Source of the DNA: Neoarius graeffei
Lineage: Eukaryota; Chordata; Actinopteri; Siluriformes; Ariidae
Length of the DNA: 64,000 bases
Assembly: GCF_027579695.1 (NCBI RefSeq)
Contig: NC_083587.1
Span: 45,931,232 to 45,995,231, forward strand
Direction of reading: 5' to 3'
In this document: positions 44,711-56,599 of the stretch, one piece after another
How positions within the stretch are numbered: the stretch's first letter is position 1
Layout: every line of letters starts with the position of its first letter
The notes under the pieces: model-generated
Seen by the model: only the letters and a program-made list of their open reading frames with translations
What the model was told of the DNA's origin: nothing
Database searches by the model: none
Program-made: the position numbers and the translations under genes

Positions 44711-45133
44711 TTTTTAAAGTAGAAACATGTCATTTTTATTCTTCTTGAAAATACTACTATGCGCTACAGTGGTGCTTGAAAGTTTGTGAACCCTTTAGAA
44801 TTTTCTATATTTCTGCATAAATATGACCAAAAACATCATCAGATTTTCACACAAGTCCTAAAAGTAGATAAAGAGAACCCAGTTAAACAAATGAGACAAA
44901 AATATTATACTTGGTCATTTATTTATTGAGGAAAATGATCCAATATTACATATCTGTGAGTGGCAAAAGTATGCGAACCCCTAGGATTAGCAGTTAATTT
45001 GAAGGTGAAATTAGAGTCAGGTGTTTTCAATCAGTGGGATGACAATCAGGTGTGAATGGGCACCCTGTTTTATTTAAAGAACAGGGATCTATCAAAGTCT
45101 GATCTTCACAACACATGTTTGTGGAAGTGTATC

Positions 45134-46670
45134 ATGGCACGAACAAAGGAGATTTCTGAGGACCTCAGAAAAAGCATTGTTGATGCTCATCAGGCTGGAA
45201 AAGGTTACAAAACCATCTCTAAAGAGTTTGGACTCCACCAATCCACAGTCAGACAGATTGTGTACAAATGGAGGAAATTCAAGACCATTGTTACCCTCCC
45301 CAGGAGTGGTCGACCAACAAAGATCACTCCAAGAGCAAGGCGTGTAATACTCGGCGAGGTCACAAAGGACCCCAGGGTAACTTCTGAAGGCCTCTGCATG
45401 CTCTTGCGACAAGGCTTTCGCAGATAGCTTTTCGCAGACAGTTGTAATTTATCATTGAGCGGGGAGTAATAGGCGTGCGCGAGGTTATTCACCGCCACAA
45501 TGCAAGGGGGCGCGAAGTCGTGAAATCGCTAGGAGTAGTTGGTGGGTGTGGTTAGTGGAGTGTTTATCCTCTGGTTACTTATAATGACTAGAACTGGAGT
45601 CGTATAGATGTACGTACTTCCTCACTTCCTCAATCAACCGCTCTTCGTGCTGCTCCATCTTCGCTCGTGTTTTTAAAAATGGTGGTCGTGAAAACAAACC
45701 AAACCGAGAAAGTAGGGAAGCGGAAGTGCGTGTACAGCAGATGTAGAGTGGAACAATCAGAGCCCTCTTGTCTGCGAGGCTTCTGCGGTGGTCACAATTT
45801 TTGGGAGGTGCGCGCAGAGCGTCTGCGAAGGTGGGGAGCTACCGCAGACGCTGTCTGCGACGCCATCTGCGAGGACTGGGTTGTCAGCATAAATTGGCCT
45901 TAAGTAACTGAAGACCTCTCTCACATTGGCTAATGTTAATGTTCATGAGTCCACCATCAGGAGAACACTGAACAACAATGGTATGCATGGCAGGGTTGCA
46001 AGGAGAAAGCCACTGCTCTCCAAAAAGAACATTGCTGCTCGTCTGCAGTTTGCTAAAGATCACGACAAGCCAGAAAGACTATTGGAAAAATGTTTTGTGG
46101 ACGGATGAGACCAAAATAGAACTTTTTGGTTTAAATGAGAAGCATTATGTTTGGAGAAAGGAAAACACTGCATTCCAGCATAAGAACCTTATCTCATCTG
46201 TGAAACATGGTGGTGGTAGTATCATGGTTTGGGCCTGTTTTGCTGCATCTGGGCCAGGACGGTTTGCCATCATTGATGGAACAATGAATTCTGAATTTTA
46301 CCAGCAAATTCTAAAGGAAAATGTCAGGATATCTGTCCATGAACTGAATTTCAAGAGAAGGTGGGTCATGCAGCAAGACAACGACCCTAAGCACACAAGT
46401 CATTCTACCAAAGAATGGCTAAAGAAGAATAAAGTTCATGTTTTGGAATGACCAAGTTAAAGTCCTGACCTTAATCCAATCGAAATGTTGTGGAAGAACC
46501 TGAAGCGAGCAGTTCATGTGAGGAAACCCACCAACATCCCAGAGTTGAAGCTGTTCTGTACGGAGGAATGGGCTAAAATTCCTCCAAGCCGGTGTGCAGG
46601 ACTGATCAACAGTTACCGGAAACGTTTAGTTGCAGTTATTGCTGCACAAGGGGGTCACACCAGATACTGA
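45134..46670 (+). pseudogene. Tc1-like (DD34E-type) transposase, broken by insertion and mutations
   Basis: MARTKEISEDLRKSIVDAHQ starts the DNA-binding region, which stays open to the MITE at 45388. Downstream, frames give WTDETKIELFGLNEKHYVW, VKHGGGSIMVWACFAASG, MQQDNDPKHTSHSTKEW and, after a stop and shift near 46448, NPIEMLWKNLKRAVHV. All three catalytic acidic residues are recognisable. This copy is better preserved than the one at 7720 but still inactive. Confidence 0.93.
45388..45900. mobile_element. PIF/Harbinger-type MITE inside the Tc1 copy
   Basis: The left end AGGCCTCTGCATGCTCTTGC and the reversed right end AGGCCAATTTATGCTGACAA are imperfect inverted repeats, both leading to TCGCAGAT. 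TGA (45385-45387) and TAA (45901-45903) fit a 3-bp TAA duplication with one mutation. The other Tc1 copy shows the empty site. CGCAGA repeats dominate both arms. Confidence 0.8.
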
Positions 46671-46892
46671 AAGCAAAGGTTCACATACTTTTGCCACTCA
46701 CAAGTATGTAATATTGGATCATTTTCCTGGATAAATAAATGACCATGTATAATATTTTTGTCTCATTTGTTTAACTGGGTTCTCTTTATCTACTTTTAGG
46801 ACTTGCGTGAAAACCTGATGATGTTTTAGGTCATATTTATGCAGAAATATAGAAAATTCTAAAGGGTTCACAAACTTTCAAGCACCACTGTA

Positions 46893-47242
46893 TTTGTTAG
46901 CCATTCTCTAGTTCTGTCTGTGTTCTTAAAATGAGAGACAATCAGAGCGATGGACAAAATGCACTTAACATCCTATTCATATTTCATCACAAAAACGTTG
47001 TTACAACTATGCATGCTGCATATACAGTAAATATATGATACTGGAGATTCCATGTTGCAGCTCAGTTGTAAACTAGTCTAAATAGTTTATGAGACAAAGT
47101 TGGACTGCAGTAAATAACAGGCATGATGATTTCCCCAGGCCGCTGTCCGAAACCTTTAGTGTCCCTGCTGAAAGAAAACACCTACTCCATACAGTATGCA
47201 CACTCACTGAGCCAGGCTGATAAGATATCAGTCACAATGCAG

Positions 47243-47290
<48 letters not shown>

Positions 47291-47484
47291 GTCACATGCA
47301 TACAAAAAGGAATCAAAAATACCTGCAGCTAAGTAAGGAATAAAACATAAGCAGGTGTGTAGTTATAGGAAACTAATCAGTGATGGGTTGGTGTGATGTA
47401 GATTATTGTCCTAACAATAATAATGAAAAATTATTGTCTTCTTACACCACAGGAATTTGCCATTGATTACAATTTTTCATTTTA
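46893..47484. other. No gene; ATT microsatellite
   Basis: An ATT run at 47244-47290. The rest is AT-rich without a recognised repeat. Confidence 0.5.
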
Positions 47485-47496
47485 ATAAAGAACACA

Positions 47497-47869
47497 CAGG
47501 CGGCACGGTGGTGTAGTGGTTAGCACTGTCGCCTCACACCAAGAAAGTTCTGGGTTTGAGCCCAGTGGCCAACGGGGGCCTTTCTGTGTGGAGTTTTCAA
47601 GTTCTCCCCGTGTCTGCGTGGGTTTCCTCCGGGTGCTCCGGTTTCCCCCACAGTCCAAAGACATGCAGGTTAGGCTAATTGGTGGCTCTAAATTGACCAT
47701 AGGTGTGAATGTGAGTGTGAATTGGTGTGTGTGTCTATGTGTCAGCCCTACGATGATCTGGCAACTTGTCCAGGGTGTACCCCGCCTTTCGCCCATAGTC
47801 AGCTGGGATAGGCTCCAGGTTACCCATGACCCTGCACAAGATAAGTGGTTATGGATAACGGATGGATGG
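47497..47869 (+). mobile_element. Full-length V-SINE with exact 12-bp duplication
   Basis: ATAAAGAACACA at 47485-47496 and 47870-47881. Confidence 0.95.
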
Positions 47870-47881
47870 ATAAAGAACACA

Positions 47882-48130
47882 ATGATCCTGATATTCTGGC
47901 ATATGAGACTGCCAGGACATGTAGTACACAAGCTAGTCTTCTGGGAACATCTCCATGGACACCACTCTAGAGGGAGACCGTGCCTAACCTTTGTAGATAC
48001 ACTCCGCAGGGACACTGGACTTGACAACACTGGCGAGACAAAGGTGCTTATGGCTGATAGACTACTGTGGTGGAACACCATCAGTGTTCAGTCCTGGAAG
48101 CCGCCATAAGTCAAGACAAGTCAAGTCAAA
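47882..48130 (+). pseudogene. LINE ORF2 carboxy-terminal fragment
   Basis: The frame reads LRLPGHVVHKLVFWEHLHGH, then SRGRPCLTFVDTLRRDTGL and a C-terminal tryptophan-containing end. RGRP followed by a W-rich end is typical of the terminal part of several non-LTR ORF2 proteins. It is followed by repeated AAGTCAAG tail units. The 5' part is missing. Confidence 0.65.
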
Positions 48131-48442
48131 GAACATCAAGTCTTTTTATCTGTTTATAGTTACACTTAAAGTGCTGATGACACGTTTTTGACATCTTTGG
48201 CGATGTTTTATAACATAAAAAGTAATTCCCGATGATCCATATATTAATTCACGAAGGCGCCTATTTTACAAGTTATGATAAAAAACGCGGCTATTTGGGC
48301 AAATTTGACGGGGCTGCAGCACCCAGGAGACGAAAGAGGAGGAGGAGCTATATGACATCAGCGAAAGAACCTTCCTCCTAACTTACCAGTTTGTTGTTGA
48401 TGCAACAGGTGTTCAGTTTATCATTATTAGTATTATTATTAT

Positions 48443-48505
<63 letters not shown>

Positions 48506-48523
48506 TCTCTATATATAGTTATT

Positions 48524-48910
48524 ATGCCTTCGCGTTGTGTTGCCGGCTTTTGCTCCAAAACCCACAAGGATGGGGTAAGTTTATTCAAGTTTCCCAGAGA
48601 TCCCGAGCTGCATGCGAAGTGGGTGAAGCAAGTCAGGCGGACTCGTGACAAGTGGGAGCCCTCACCAACATCCGTCCTGTGCTCTGAACACTTCGATTTG
48701 GATTGTTTTGACACCCTTCCCAGCTTAAAAGAATCTCTTGGGTGTTCAGTTCAGCACAAACATGTGTTGCTACCATCAGCAGTGCCTACAGTATTCCGGA
48801 GGGGGTCTACTAGTAGCTATGCCGGATCCAGCAGTCGCCTGGGACAAGGCGACTCCTCCAAAGACAGTCCTCCTGTCAGAACATGTGTTGAGAAACGACA
48901 TAAGATAAAG
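48524..48910 (+). CDS. THAP-domain exon of the TTAA-target element
   Basis: The ATG at 48524 starts MPSRCVAGFCSK. THAP zinc-finger landmarks are C-x4-C at residues 5 and 10, KWVKQVRR, WEPSPTSVLCSEHF (C-x2-H) and a terminal AVPTVF motif near residue 89, so the whole roughly 90-residue domain is present. A serine-rich linker follows and the exon ends at a donor AAG/GTACGT near 48911. THAP domains bind specific DNA. Here it would be the transposase DNA-binding part or a derived protein. Confidence 0.85.
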
Positions 48911-49469
48911 GTACGTAGAGCTATAGAGTGCTCCGACATGATGCTAAAAATAGTAACCATGTGGTCTGCACGGCCATCTTGGAAGTGACTCGCTCCAGAG
49001 CGCTCATAGAGTACACATCATAGAGTACACATTCATGATAATCATAAATGTAATCATAAAGTCGGCGTGATATTAGTCATGCATTTGCTTGTGAAAGCTT
49101 GCGGCTTTCATGTAACCGCCGCCTAGCAATGAGAGGCAAAGGGTAAAGAGGGTAGTCTATCATAGATTCTATTCAGAAGAGTACATGATTGCTTAAAAAT
49201 TAGGTATTTTAACAATTTGCATCTGTTTTGTGATTATCATGACACTTGTGTGTTATATAGAACTGTATGTCTTATCAGCACATCGAGGATCTTCCACCGG
49301 AGGCTTTAGCAAGTACTCGTAGCAACACTACACTTTACCCTTTGCCATGTGTTGTTAGGGAACGGTAGCAAGTACCCCGATGACCGACTTCAAGAATATC
49401 TAGAAAAAATTTAGAAATTATACTTTCCAAAAGTCATTTGAGCTGAGTGTATTCCATTTATATTGTAGG

Positions 49470-49770
49470 TTCTTGCTGATGTTTTTGCGGAGTATGACGC
49501 AGCTGCTGAATCAGAAGCTGCAGAGTTTGTATGTACTAGTTGTGAACATTCACATTATTATCAATCTCATTTATTTAAAATCAGATAAAATCATGCCATC
49601 ATGATCACTGCTTAAAGTACCAGTATTTGGTTGTTCTTTTGTTCAGAACTGTGATGCCAGCTGCCAAGTAGACCGGCGTTTTCATGCGCCATTTCCATTG
49701 AGTAGAACAGCCAGTGAACCGCAGCGTGTTCTTCCGCTGACGTCACAGCATGGCCGCGAGCCACGGACCC
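49470..49770 (+). pseudogene. Possible downstream exons of the THAP gene
   Basis: After an acceptor-like ATTGTAG, a 59-bp piece (49470-49528) reads VLADVFAEYDAAAESEAAEF and ends at GTATGT. After TTGTTCAG near 49647, a further piece begins NCDASCQVDRRFHAPF. Phases are compatible with splicing from the THAP exon. The rest of the protein is missing; later frame is unlike a transposase. Confidence 0.5.
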
Positions 49771-50013
49771 AGTTTTCTTGCGCTGTGCAATTAAAAGTTG
49801 GATATTCGCATAACAACAGCTTCTTTTCACGTAATTATGACAGAAATCTAACATGTTTGCCATGTTGTATAGTTTATTTAAGAAATTGCATAGAGTCATG
49901 TTCGTGTCATCAGCCCTTTAATGGCTGTGAAACAAGTTAGTTCCATGTATGTTAAAGCTGCTATAAACAGTATTTCCTTCACCAACCTCTTATTTTATTC
50001 CTATCCCAAAGTT

Positions 50014-50392
50014 CATCTCATCTCATCTCAATATCTCTAGCCGCTTTATCCTTCTACAGGGTCGCAGGCAAGCTGGAGCCTATCCCAGCTGACTACGGGT
50101 GAAAGGCGGGGTACACCCTGGACAAGTCGCCAGGTCATCACAGGGCTGACACATAGACACAGACAACCATTCACACTCACATTCACACCTACGCTCAATT
50201 TAGAGTCACCAGTTAACCTAACCTGCATGTCTTTGGACTGTGGGGGAAACCGGAGCACCCGGAGGAAACCCACGCAGACACGGGGAGAACATGCAAACTC
50301 CACACAGAAAGGCCCTCGCCGGCCCCAGGGCTCGAACCCAGGACCTTCTTGCTGTGAGGCGACAGCGCTAACCACTACACCACCGTGCCGCC
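50014..50392 (-). mobile_element. Full-length V-SINE with exact 13-bp duplication
   Basis: CTATCCCAAAGTT at 50001-50013 and 50393-50405. Carries the short CCTTCTACAGGG variant, like 4980-5356. Confidence 0.95.
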
Positions 50393-50729
50393 CTATCCCA
50401 AAGTTAATGAGACAAAAAGAAAAAAAATTGCCTTGCCCTGTTATATTCTTGAGAAACTGAAAAGCTCTTGCATGAAGGAAAATTATTGTTTTATCTCTGA
50501 CGGTTACAAAGTGTTGACACTGAAGACTCCTTCCAAAAATGCTAAGTAAACGTTTTATGAAAAACTTCACCAACTCAACATTTAAATGACATTTTAATCC
50601 ATTTATGCAGAGACATACACGCCCCCGTGTAAAAATAATAATGGATTAAAATGAGCACATTAATATTCATAGGTGATTTGTGATTTTTACAGGCAGAAAT
50701 GTTGTCAGAACTGCTGTCACAGAAAATTA

Positions 50730-53700
50730 AGACACAGAGACACAGACAACCATTCACACTCACATTCACACCTACGGTCAATTTAGAGCCACCAATTAAC
50801 CGAACCTGGATGTCTTTGGACTGTCGGGGAAACCCACGCAGACATGTGAAGAACATGCAAACTCCACACAGAAAGGCCCTTTTTGGCCACTGGGCTCGAA
50901 CCCAGGACCTTCTTGCTGTGAGGAGACAGTGCTAATCACTACACCACCATGCTGCCTCATCCATTATCTTTAGTCACTTATCCTGTTCTACAGGGTCGCA
51001 GGCAAGCTGCAGCCTATCCAAGCTGACTATAGGTGAGACGCGGGGTACACTTTGGACAAGTCGCCAGATCATTGCAGGGCTGACATATAGAAACAAACAA
51101 CCATTCACACTCACATTCACACCTACGGTCAATTTAGAGCCACCAATTAACCGAACCTGGATGTCTTTGGACTGTCGGGGAAACCGGATGAAACCCATGC
51201 AGACATGGGGAGAACATGCAAACTCCACACAGAAAGGCCCTCGTCGGCCACTGGGCTTGAACCCAGGACCTTCTTCCTGTGAGGTGACAGTGCTAACCAC
51301 TACACCACCGTGCCACCTCATCCATTATCTCTAGCCGCTTATCTTGCTCTACAGGGTCGCAGGCAAGCTGGAGCCTATCCAAGCTGACTATAGGTGAGAG
51401 GTGGGGTACACCCTGGACAAGTCGCCAGATCATCGCAAGGCTGACACATAGAAACAAACAACCATTCACACTCACATCTATGGTCAATTTAGAGCCACCA
51501 ATTAACCGAACCTGGATGTCTTTGGACTGTCGGGGAAACCGGACAAAACCCACGCAGACATGTGGAGAACATGCAAACTCCATACAGAAAGGCCCTTGTC
51601 GGCCACTGGGCTCGAACCCAAGACCTTCTTGCTGTGAGGAGACAGTGCTAACCACTACACCACCGTGCCACCTCATCCTTCCATCCATCCATTATCTCTA
51701 GCCGCTTATCCTGTTCTATAGGGTCGCAGGCAAGCTGGAGCCTATCCAAGCTGACTATAGGTGAGACGCGGGGTACACCTTGGACAAGTCGCCAGATCAT
51801 CGCAGGGCTGACATATAGAAACAAACAACCATTCACACTCACATTCACACCTACGGTCAATTTAGAGTCACCAATTAACCGAACCTGGATGTCTTTGGAC
51901 TGTCGGGGAAACCCATGCAGACATGTGGAGAACATGCAAACTCCACACAGAAAGGCCCTTTTTGGCCACTGGGCTCAAACCCAGGACCTGCTTGCTGTGA
52001 GGAGACAGTGCTAATCACTACACCACCATGCTGCCTCATCCATCCATCCATCCATCCATCCATCCATCCATTATCTGTAGTCATTTATCCTGTTCTACAG
52101 GGTCGCAGGCAAGCTGCAGCCTATCCAAGCTGACTATGGGCGAAAGGCGGGGTACACCCTGTACAAGTCGCCAGATCATCGCAGGGCTGACATATAGAAA
52201 CAAACAACCATTCACACTCACATTCACACCTACGGTCAATTTAGAGTCACCAATTAACCGAACCTGGATGTCTTTGGACTGTCAGGGAAACCCACACAGA
52301 CATGTGGAGAACATGCAAACTCCACACAGAAAGGCCCTTTTTGGCCACTGGGCTCGAACCCAGGACCTTCTTGCTGTGAGGAGACAGTGCTAATCACTAC
52401 ACCACCATGCCGCCTCATCCATCCATCCATCCATCCATCCATCCATTATCTGTAGTCACTTATCCTGTTCTACAGGGTCGCAGGCAAGCTGCAGCCTATC
52501 CCAGCTGACTACGGGCGAAAGCCGGGGTACACCCTGGACAAGTCGCCAGATCATCGCAGGGCTGACACATAGAAACAAACAACCATTCACACTCACATTC
52601 ACACCTACGGTCAATTTAGAGCCACCAATTAACCGAACCTGGATGTCTTTGGACTGTCAGGGAAACCCACGCAGACATGTGAAGAACATGCAAACTCCAC
52701 ACAGAAAGGCCCTTTTTGGCCACTGGGCTCGAACCCAGGACCTTCTTGCTGTGAGGAGACAGTGCTAATCACTACACCACCATGCCGCCTCATCGATCCA
52801 TCCATTATCTGTAGTCACTTATCCTGTTCTACAGGGTCGCAGGCAAGCTGGAGCCTATTCAAGCTGACTATAGGTGAGACGCGGGGTACACCTTGGACAA
52901 GTTGCCAGATCATCGCAGGGCTGACACATAGACACAGACAACCATTCACACTCACATTCACACCTATGGTCAATTTAGAGCCACCAATTAACCGAACCTG
53001 GATGTCTTTGGACTGTCGGGGAAACCCACGCAGACATGTGAAGAACATGCAAACTCCACACAGAAAGGCCCTTTTTGGCCACTGGGCTCGAACCCAGGAC
53101 CTTCTTGCTGTGAGGAGACAGTGCTAATCACTACACCACCATGCCGCCTCATCCATCCATCCATCCATTATCTGTAGTCACTTATCCTGTTCTACAGGGT
53201 CGCAGGCAAGCTGGAGCCTATCCCAGCTGACTATGGGCAAAAGGCGGGGTACACCCTGGACAAGTCGCCAGATCATCGCAGGGCTGACACATAGAAACAA
53301 ACAACCATTCACACTCACATTCACACCTACGGTCAATTTAGAGCCACCAATTAACCGAACCTGGATGTCTTTGGACTGTCGGGGAAACCCACGCAGACAT
53401 GTGAAGAACATGCAAACTCCACACAGAAAGGCCCTTTTCGGCCACTGGGCTCGAACCCAGGACCTGCTTGCTGTGAGGAGACAGTGCTAATCACTACACC
53501 ACCATGCTGCCTCATCCATTATCTGTAGTCACTTATCCTGTTCTACAGGGTCGCAGGCAAGCTGGAGCCTATCCCAACTGACTGTGGGCGAGAGGCACAG
53601 AGACAAACGATTCACACTCACATTCACACCTATGGTCAATTTAGAGCCACCAATTAACCGAACCTGGATGTCTTTGGACTGTCGGGGAAACCCACGCAGA

Positions 53701-55850
53701 CATGTGGAGAACATGCAAACTCCACACAGAAAGGCCCTTTTTGGCCACTGGGCTCGAACCCAGGACATGCTTGCTGTGAGGAGACAGTGCTAATCACTAC
53801 ACCACCATGCCGCCTCATCCATCCATCCATTATCTGTAGTCACTTATCCTGTTCTACAGGGTCGCAGGCAAGCTGGAGCCTATCCAAGCTGACTACGGGC
53901 GAAAGGTGGGGTACACCCTGGACAAGTCGCCAGATCATCGCAGGGCTAACACATAGAAACAAACAACCATTCACACTCACATTCACACCTACGGTCAATT
54001 TAGAGTCACCAATTAACCGAACCTGGATGTCTTTGGACTGTCGGGGAAACCCACACAGACATGTGAAGAACATGCAAACTCCACACAGAAAGGCCCTTTT
54101 TGGCCACTGGGCTCGAACCCAGGACCTTCTTGCTGTGAGGAGACAGTGCTAATCACTACACCACCATGCTGCCTCATCCATTATCTGTAGTCACTTATCC
54201 TGTTCTACAGGGTCGCAGGCAAGCTGGAGCCTATCCCAGCTGACTACGGGCGAAAGGCGGGGTACACCCTGGACAAGTCGCCAGATCATCGCAGGGCTGA
54301 CATATAGAAACAAACAACGATTTAAACTCACATTCACACCTACGGTCAATTTAGAGCCACCAATTAACCGAACCTGGATGTCTTTGGACTGTCGGGGAAA
54401 CCCACGCAGACATGTGGAGAACATGCAAACTCCACACAGAAAGGCCCTTTTTGGCCACTGGGCTCGAACCCAGGACATTCTTGCTGTGAGGAGACAGTGC
54501 TAATCACTACACCACCATGCTGCCTCATCCATTATCTGTAGTCACTTATCCTGTTCTACAGGGTCGCAGGCAAGCTGGAGCCTATCCCAACTGACTGTGG
54601 GCGAGAGGCACAGAGACAAACGATTCACACTCACATTCACACCTATGGTCAATTTAGAGCCACCAATTAACCGAACCTGGATGTCTTTGGACTGTCGGGG
54701 AAACCCACGCAGACATGTGGAGAACATGCAAACTCCACACAGAAAGGCCCTTTTTGGCCACTGGGCTCGAACCCAGGACATGCTTGCTGTGAGGAGACAG
54801 TGCTAATCACTACACCACCATGCCGCCTCATCCATCCATCCATCCATTATCTGTAGTCACTTATCCTGTTCTACAGGGTCGCAGGCAAGCTGGAGCCTAT
54901 CCCAGCTGACTACGGGCGAAAGGCGGGGTACACCCTGGACAAGTCGCCAGATCATCGCAGGGCTGACACATAGAAACAAACAACCATTCACACTCACATT
55001 CACACCTACGGTCAATTTAGAGCCACCAATTAACCGAACCTGGATGTCTTTGGACTGTCAGGGAAACCCACACAGACATGTGAAGAACATGCAAACTCCA
55101 CACAGAAAGGCCCTTTTTGGCCACTGGGCTCGAACCCAGGACCTTCTTGCTGTGAGGAGACAGTGCTAATCACTACACCACCATGCTGCCTCATCCATTA
55201 TCTGTAGTCACTTATACTGTTCTACAGGGTCGCAGGCAAGCTGCAGCCTATCCAAGCTGACTATAGGTGAGACGCGGGGTACACCTTGGACAAGTCGCCA
55301 GATCATCGCAGGGCTGACATATAGAAACAAACAACCATTCACACTCACATTCACACCTACGGTCAATTTAGAGCCACCAATTAACCGAACCTGGATGTCT
55401 TTGGACTGTCGGGGAAACCCACGCAGACATGTGGAGAACATGCAAACTCCACACAGAAAGGCCCTTTTTGGCCACTGGGCTCGAACCCAGGACCTTCTTG
55501 CTGTGAGGAGACAGTGCTAATCACTACACCACCATGCCGCCTCATCCATCCATCCATTATCTGTAGTCACTTATCCTGTTCTACAGGGTCGCAGGCAAGC
55601 TGGAGCCTATCCCAGCTGACTATGGGCGAAAGGCGGGGTACACCCTGGACAAGTCGCCAGATCATCGCAGGGCTAACACATAGAAACAAACAACCATTCA
55701 CACTCACATTCACACCTACGGTCAATTTAGAGCCACCAATTAACCGAACCTGGATGTCTTTGGACTGTGGGGGAAACCCACACAGACATGTGGAGAACAT
55801 GCAAACTCCACACAGGACTTTCTTGCTGTGAAGCGACAGTGCCTCATAAG
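50730..55850 (-). repeat. V-SINE satellite: about 14 tandem monomers
   Basis: CAGGGTCGCA (or its one-base variant) recurs at 50991, 51352, 51719, 52098, 52473, 52832, 53195, 53546, 53857, 54208, 54559, 54874, 55225 and 55584. Steps are 351-379 bp, except 311 and 315. Each monomer is an almost complete V-SINE joined head to tail with no other DNA between. Most lack the 18 bp around GGAGCACCCGGAGG present in dispersed copies and read CTGTCGGGG or CTGTCAGGG instead of CTGTGGGGG. ATCC runs mark the joints. Short ORFs repeat with the monomers and are not genes. Confidence 0.95.
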
Positions 55851-55899
55851 CATTATTAACAAAAGGCTTGACTGAACAGACATGATTCCAGAGTTTGTT

Positions 55900-56599
55900 A
55901 GTTGAATGAATGCCAAATCTGATTGGCTGCGCTGCCGGTATGCAGCGGTGTAATCTTTCATTCTGTGAAGTTTCTCCTTTAGACGGAACCGTTATCTGTG
56001 ATTTCTCTTCCGGGTTGCGTCGGTGGGCGGGGACAGAGTTTCCTCCGACTCCTCCTGCTCTTCCAGCAGGCAGCGCAGCGGCTCTTCAGCGCGAGCCGTG
56101 TAGCGCGCGCTCAAGCCCGGCTCGTTTATTTCGCAATTCGTGCGGAGAGGAGTTGAGAATTTGGACGACGCCATTTTATGAAGTCGAATATTCACGACGG
56201 GTGGGTCATTGTGCGCGAAAAATCTTTCTCGAACTCATATTTTTAAGGTCTCGTGTGTGTTTTTTTTCCTCTCAGAACGAGAGAGCTCCTCATCTTCACC
56301 GGGACGCGACAAGGCTAACGGCCCTGAGCGGCTTTTACCTCAGTGAGGCTGCTGGAAACGCGGCGCTTTAAATTAACCCACACAGATAACGGATAACGGA
56401 AAGAACAGACCGGTTTCTCGAGTTTTTCTAGTGTTTTTGTTTGTTTATTTGTTTGTTTGTTTGTTTTTCCTGGTGAAGTGAAGGACATTTTGGTCGCACG
56501 CCGCTGTCACGAGGAGGAAAATGCCACTTAGTCAACATCTCTAAGGTTCCTGAGAGGAAAACAGCCCCGGTGCGGAGCGCCAAGCCTTCACTTTTAAAG
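55900..56599 (+). promoter_or_regulatory. CpG-rich promoter and probable non-coding first exon of a plus-strand gene
   Basis: In contrast to its surroundings the block is GC-rich with many CpGs (GGGTTGCGTCGGTGGGCGGGG, AGCGCGAGCCGTG). It contains no TATA box and ends TTTTAAAG/GTAACT, a consensus donor at 56599/56600. No long credible ORF begins here, so the exon would be 5' UTR. Known mammalian order puts GALNT1 head to head with INO80C, which this layout reproduces; no GALNT1 coding exon is in the window. Confidence 0.55.

Larger units (their letters stand above)
44767..46890 (+). mobile_element. Tc1-like transposon, second copy, carrying a Harbinger-type MITE
   Basis: Same family as 7353-8954, with TA at 44765-44766 and 46891-46892. 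Removing the 513-bp insertion at 45388-45900 and one TAA restores about 1.6 kb. Confidence 0.95.
48166..49921 (+). mobile_element. TTAA-target DNA transposon (Kolobok-like) with THAP exon
   Basis: TTAA at 48166-48169 and 49918-49921 encloses inverted ends AGTGCTGATGACACG and CGTGTCATCAGCCCT. TTAA targets and THAP domains both occur in the Kolobok group (piggyBac shares the TTAA). The 1748-bp interior has a THAP exon, two further exon-like pieces and a TA microsatellite, but no catalytic domain. Confidence 0.75.

Noticed and set aside
45667-45903. Cysteine-rich open frame in the Tc1 copy
   Set aside because: It lies within the Harbinger-type MITE and reads its CGCAGA-rich arm; there is no regular Cys spacing of a zinc finger.
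47482-48109. Overlapping frames of nearly 200 codons on both strands
   Set aside because: Fusions of V-SINE sequence with the LINE fragment at 47882-48130; only the LINE part has protein-like motifs.
50730-55850. CRISPR-like regular repeats
   Set aside because: Units are 311-379 bp with no unique spacers, and the genome is vertebrate. This is a satellite of SINE monomers.
55910-56371. 153-codon frame in the CpG island
   Set aside because: GC-rich DNA gives long chance frames. There is no domain, and the better reading is a non-coding first exon.
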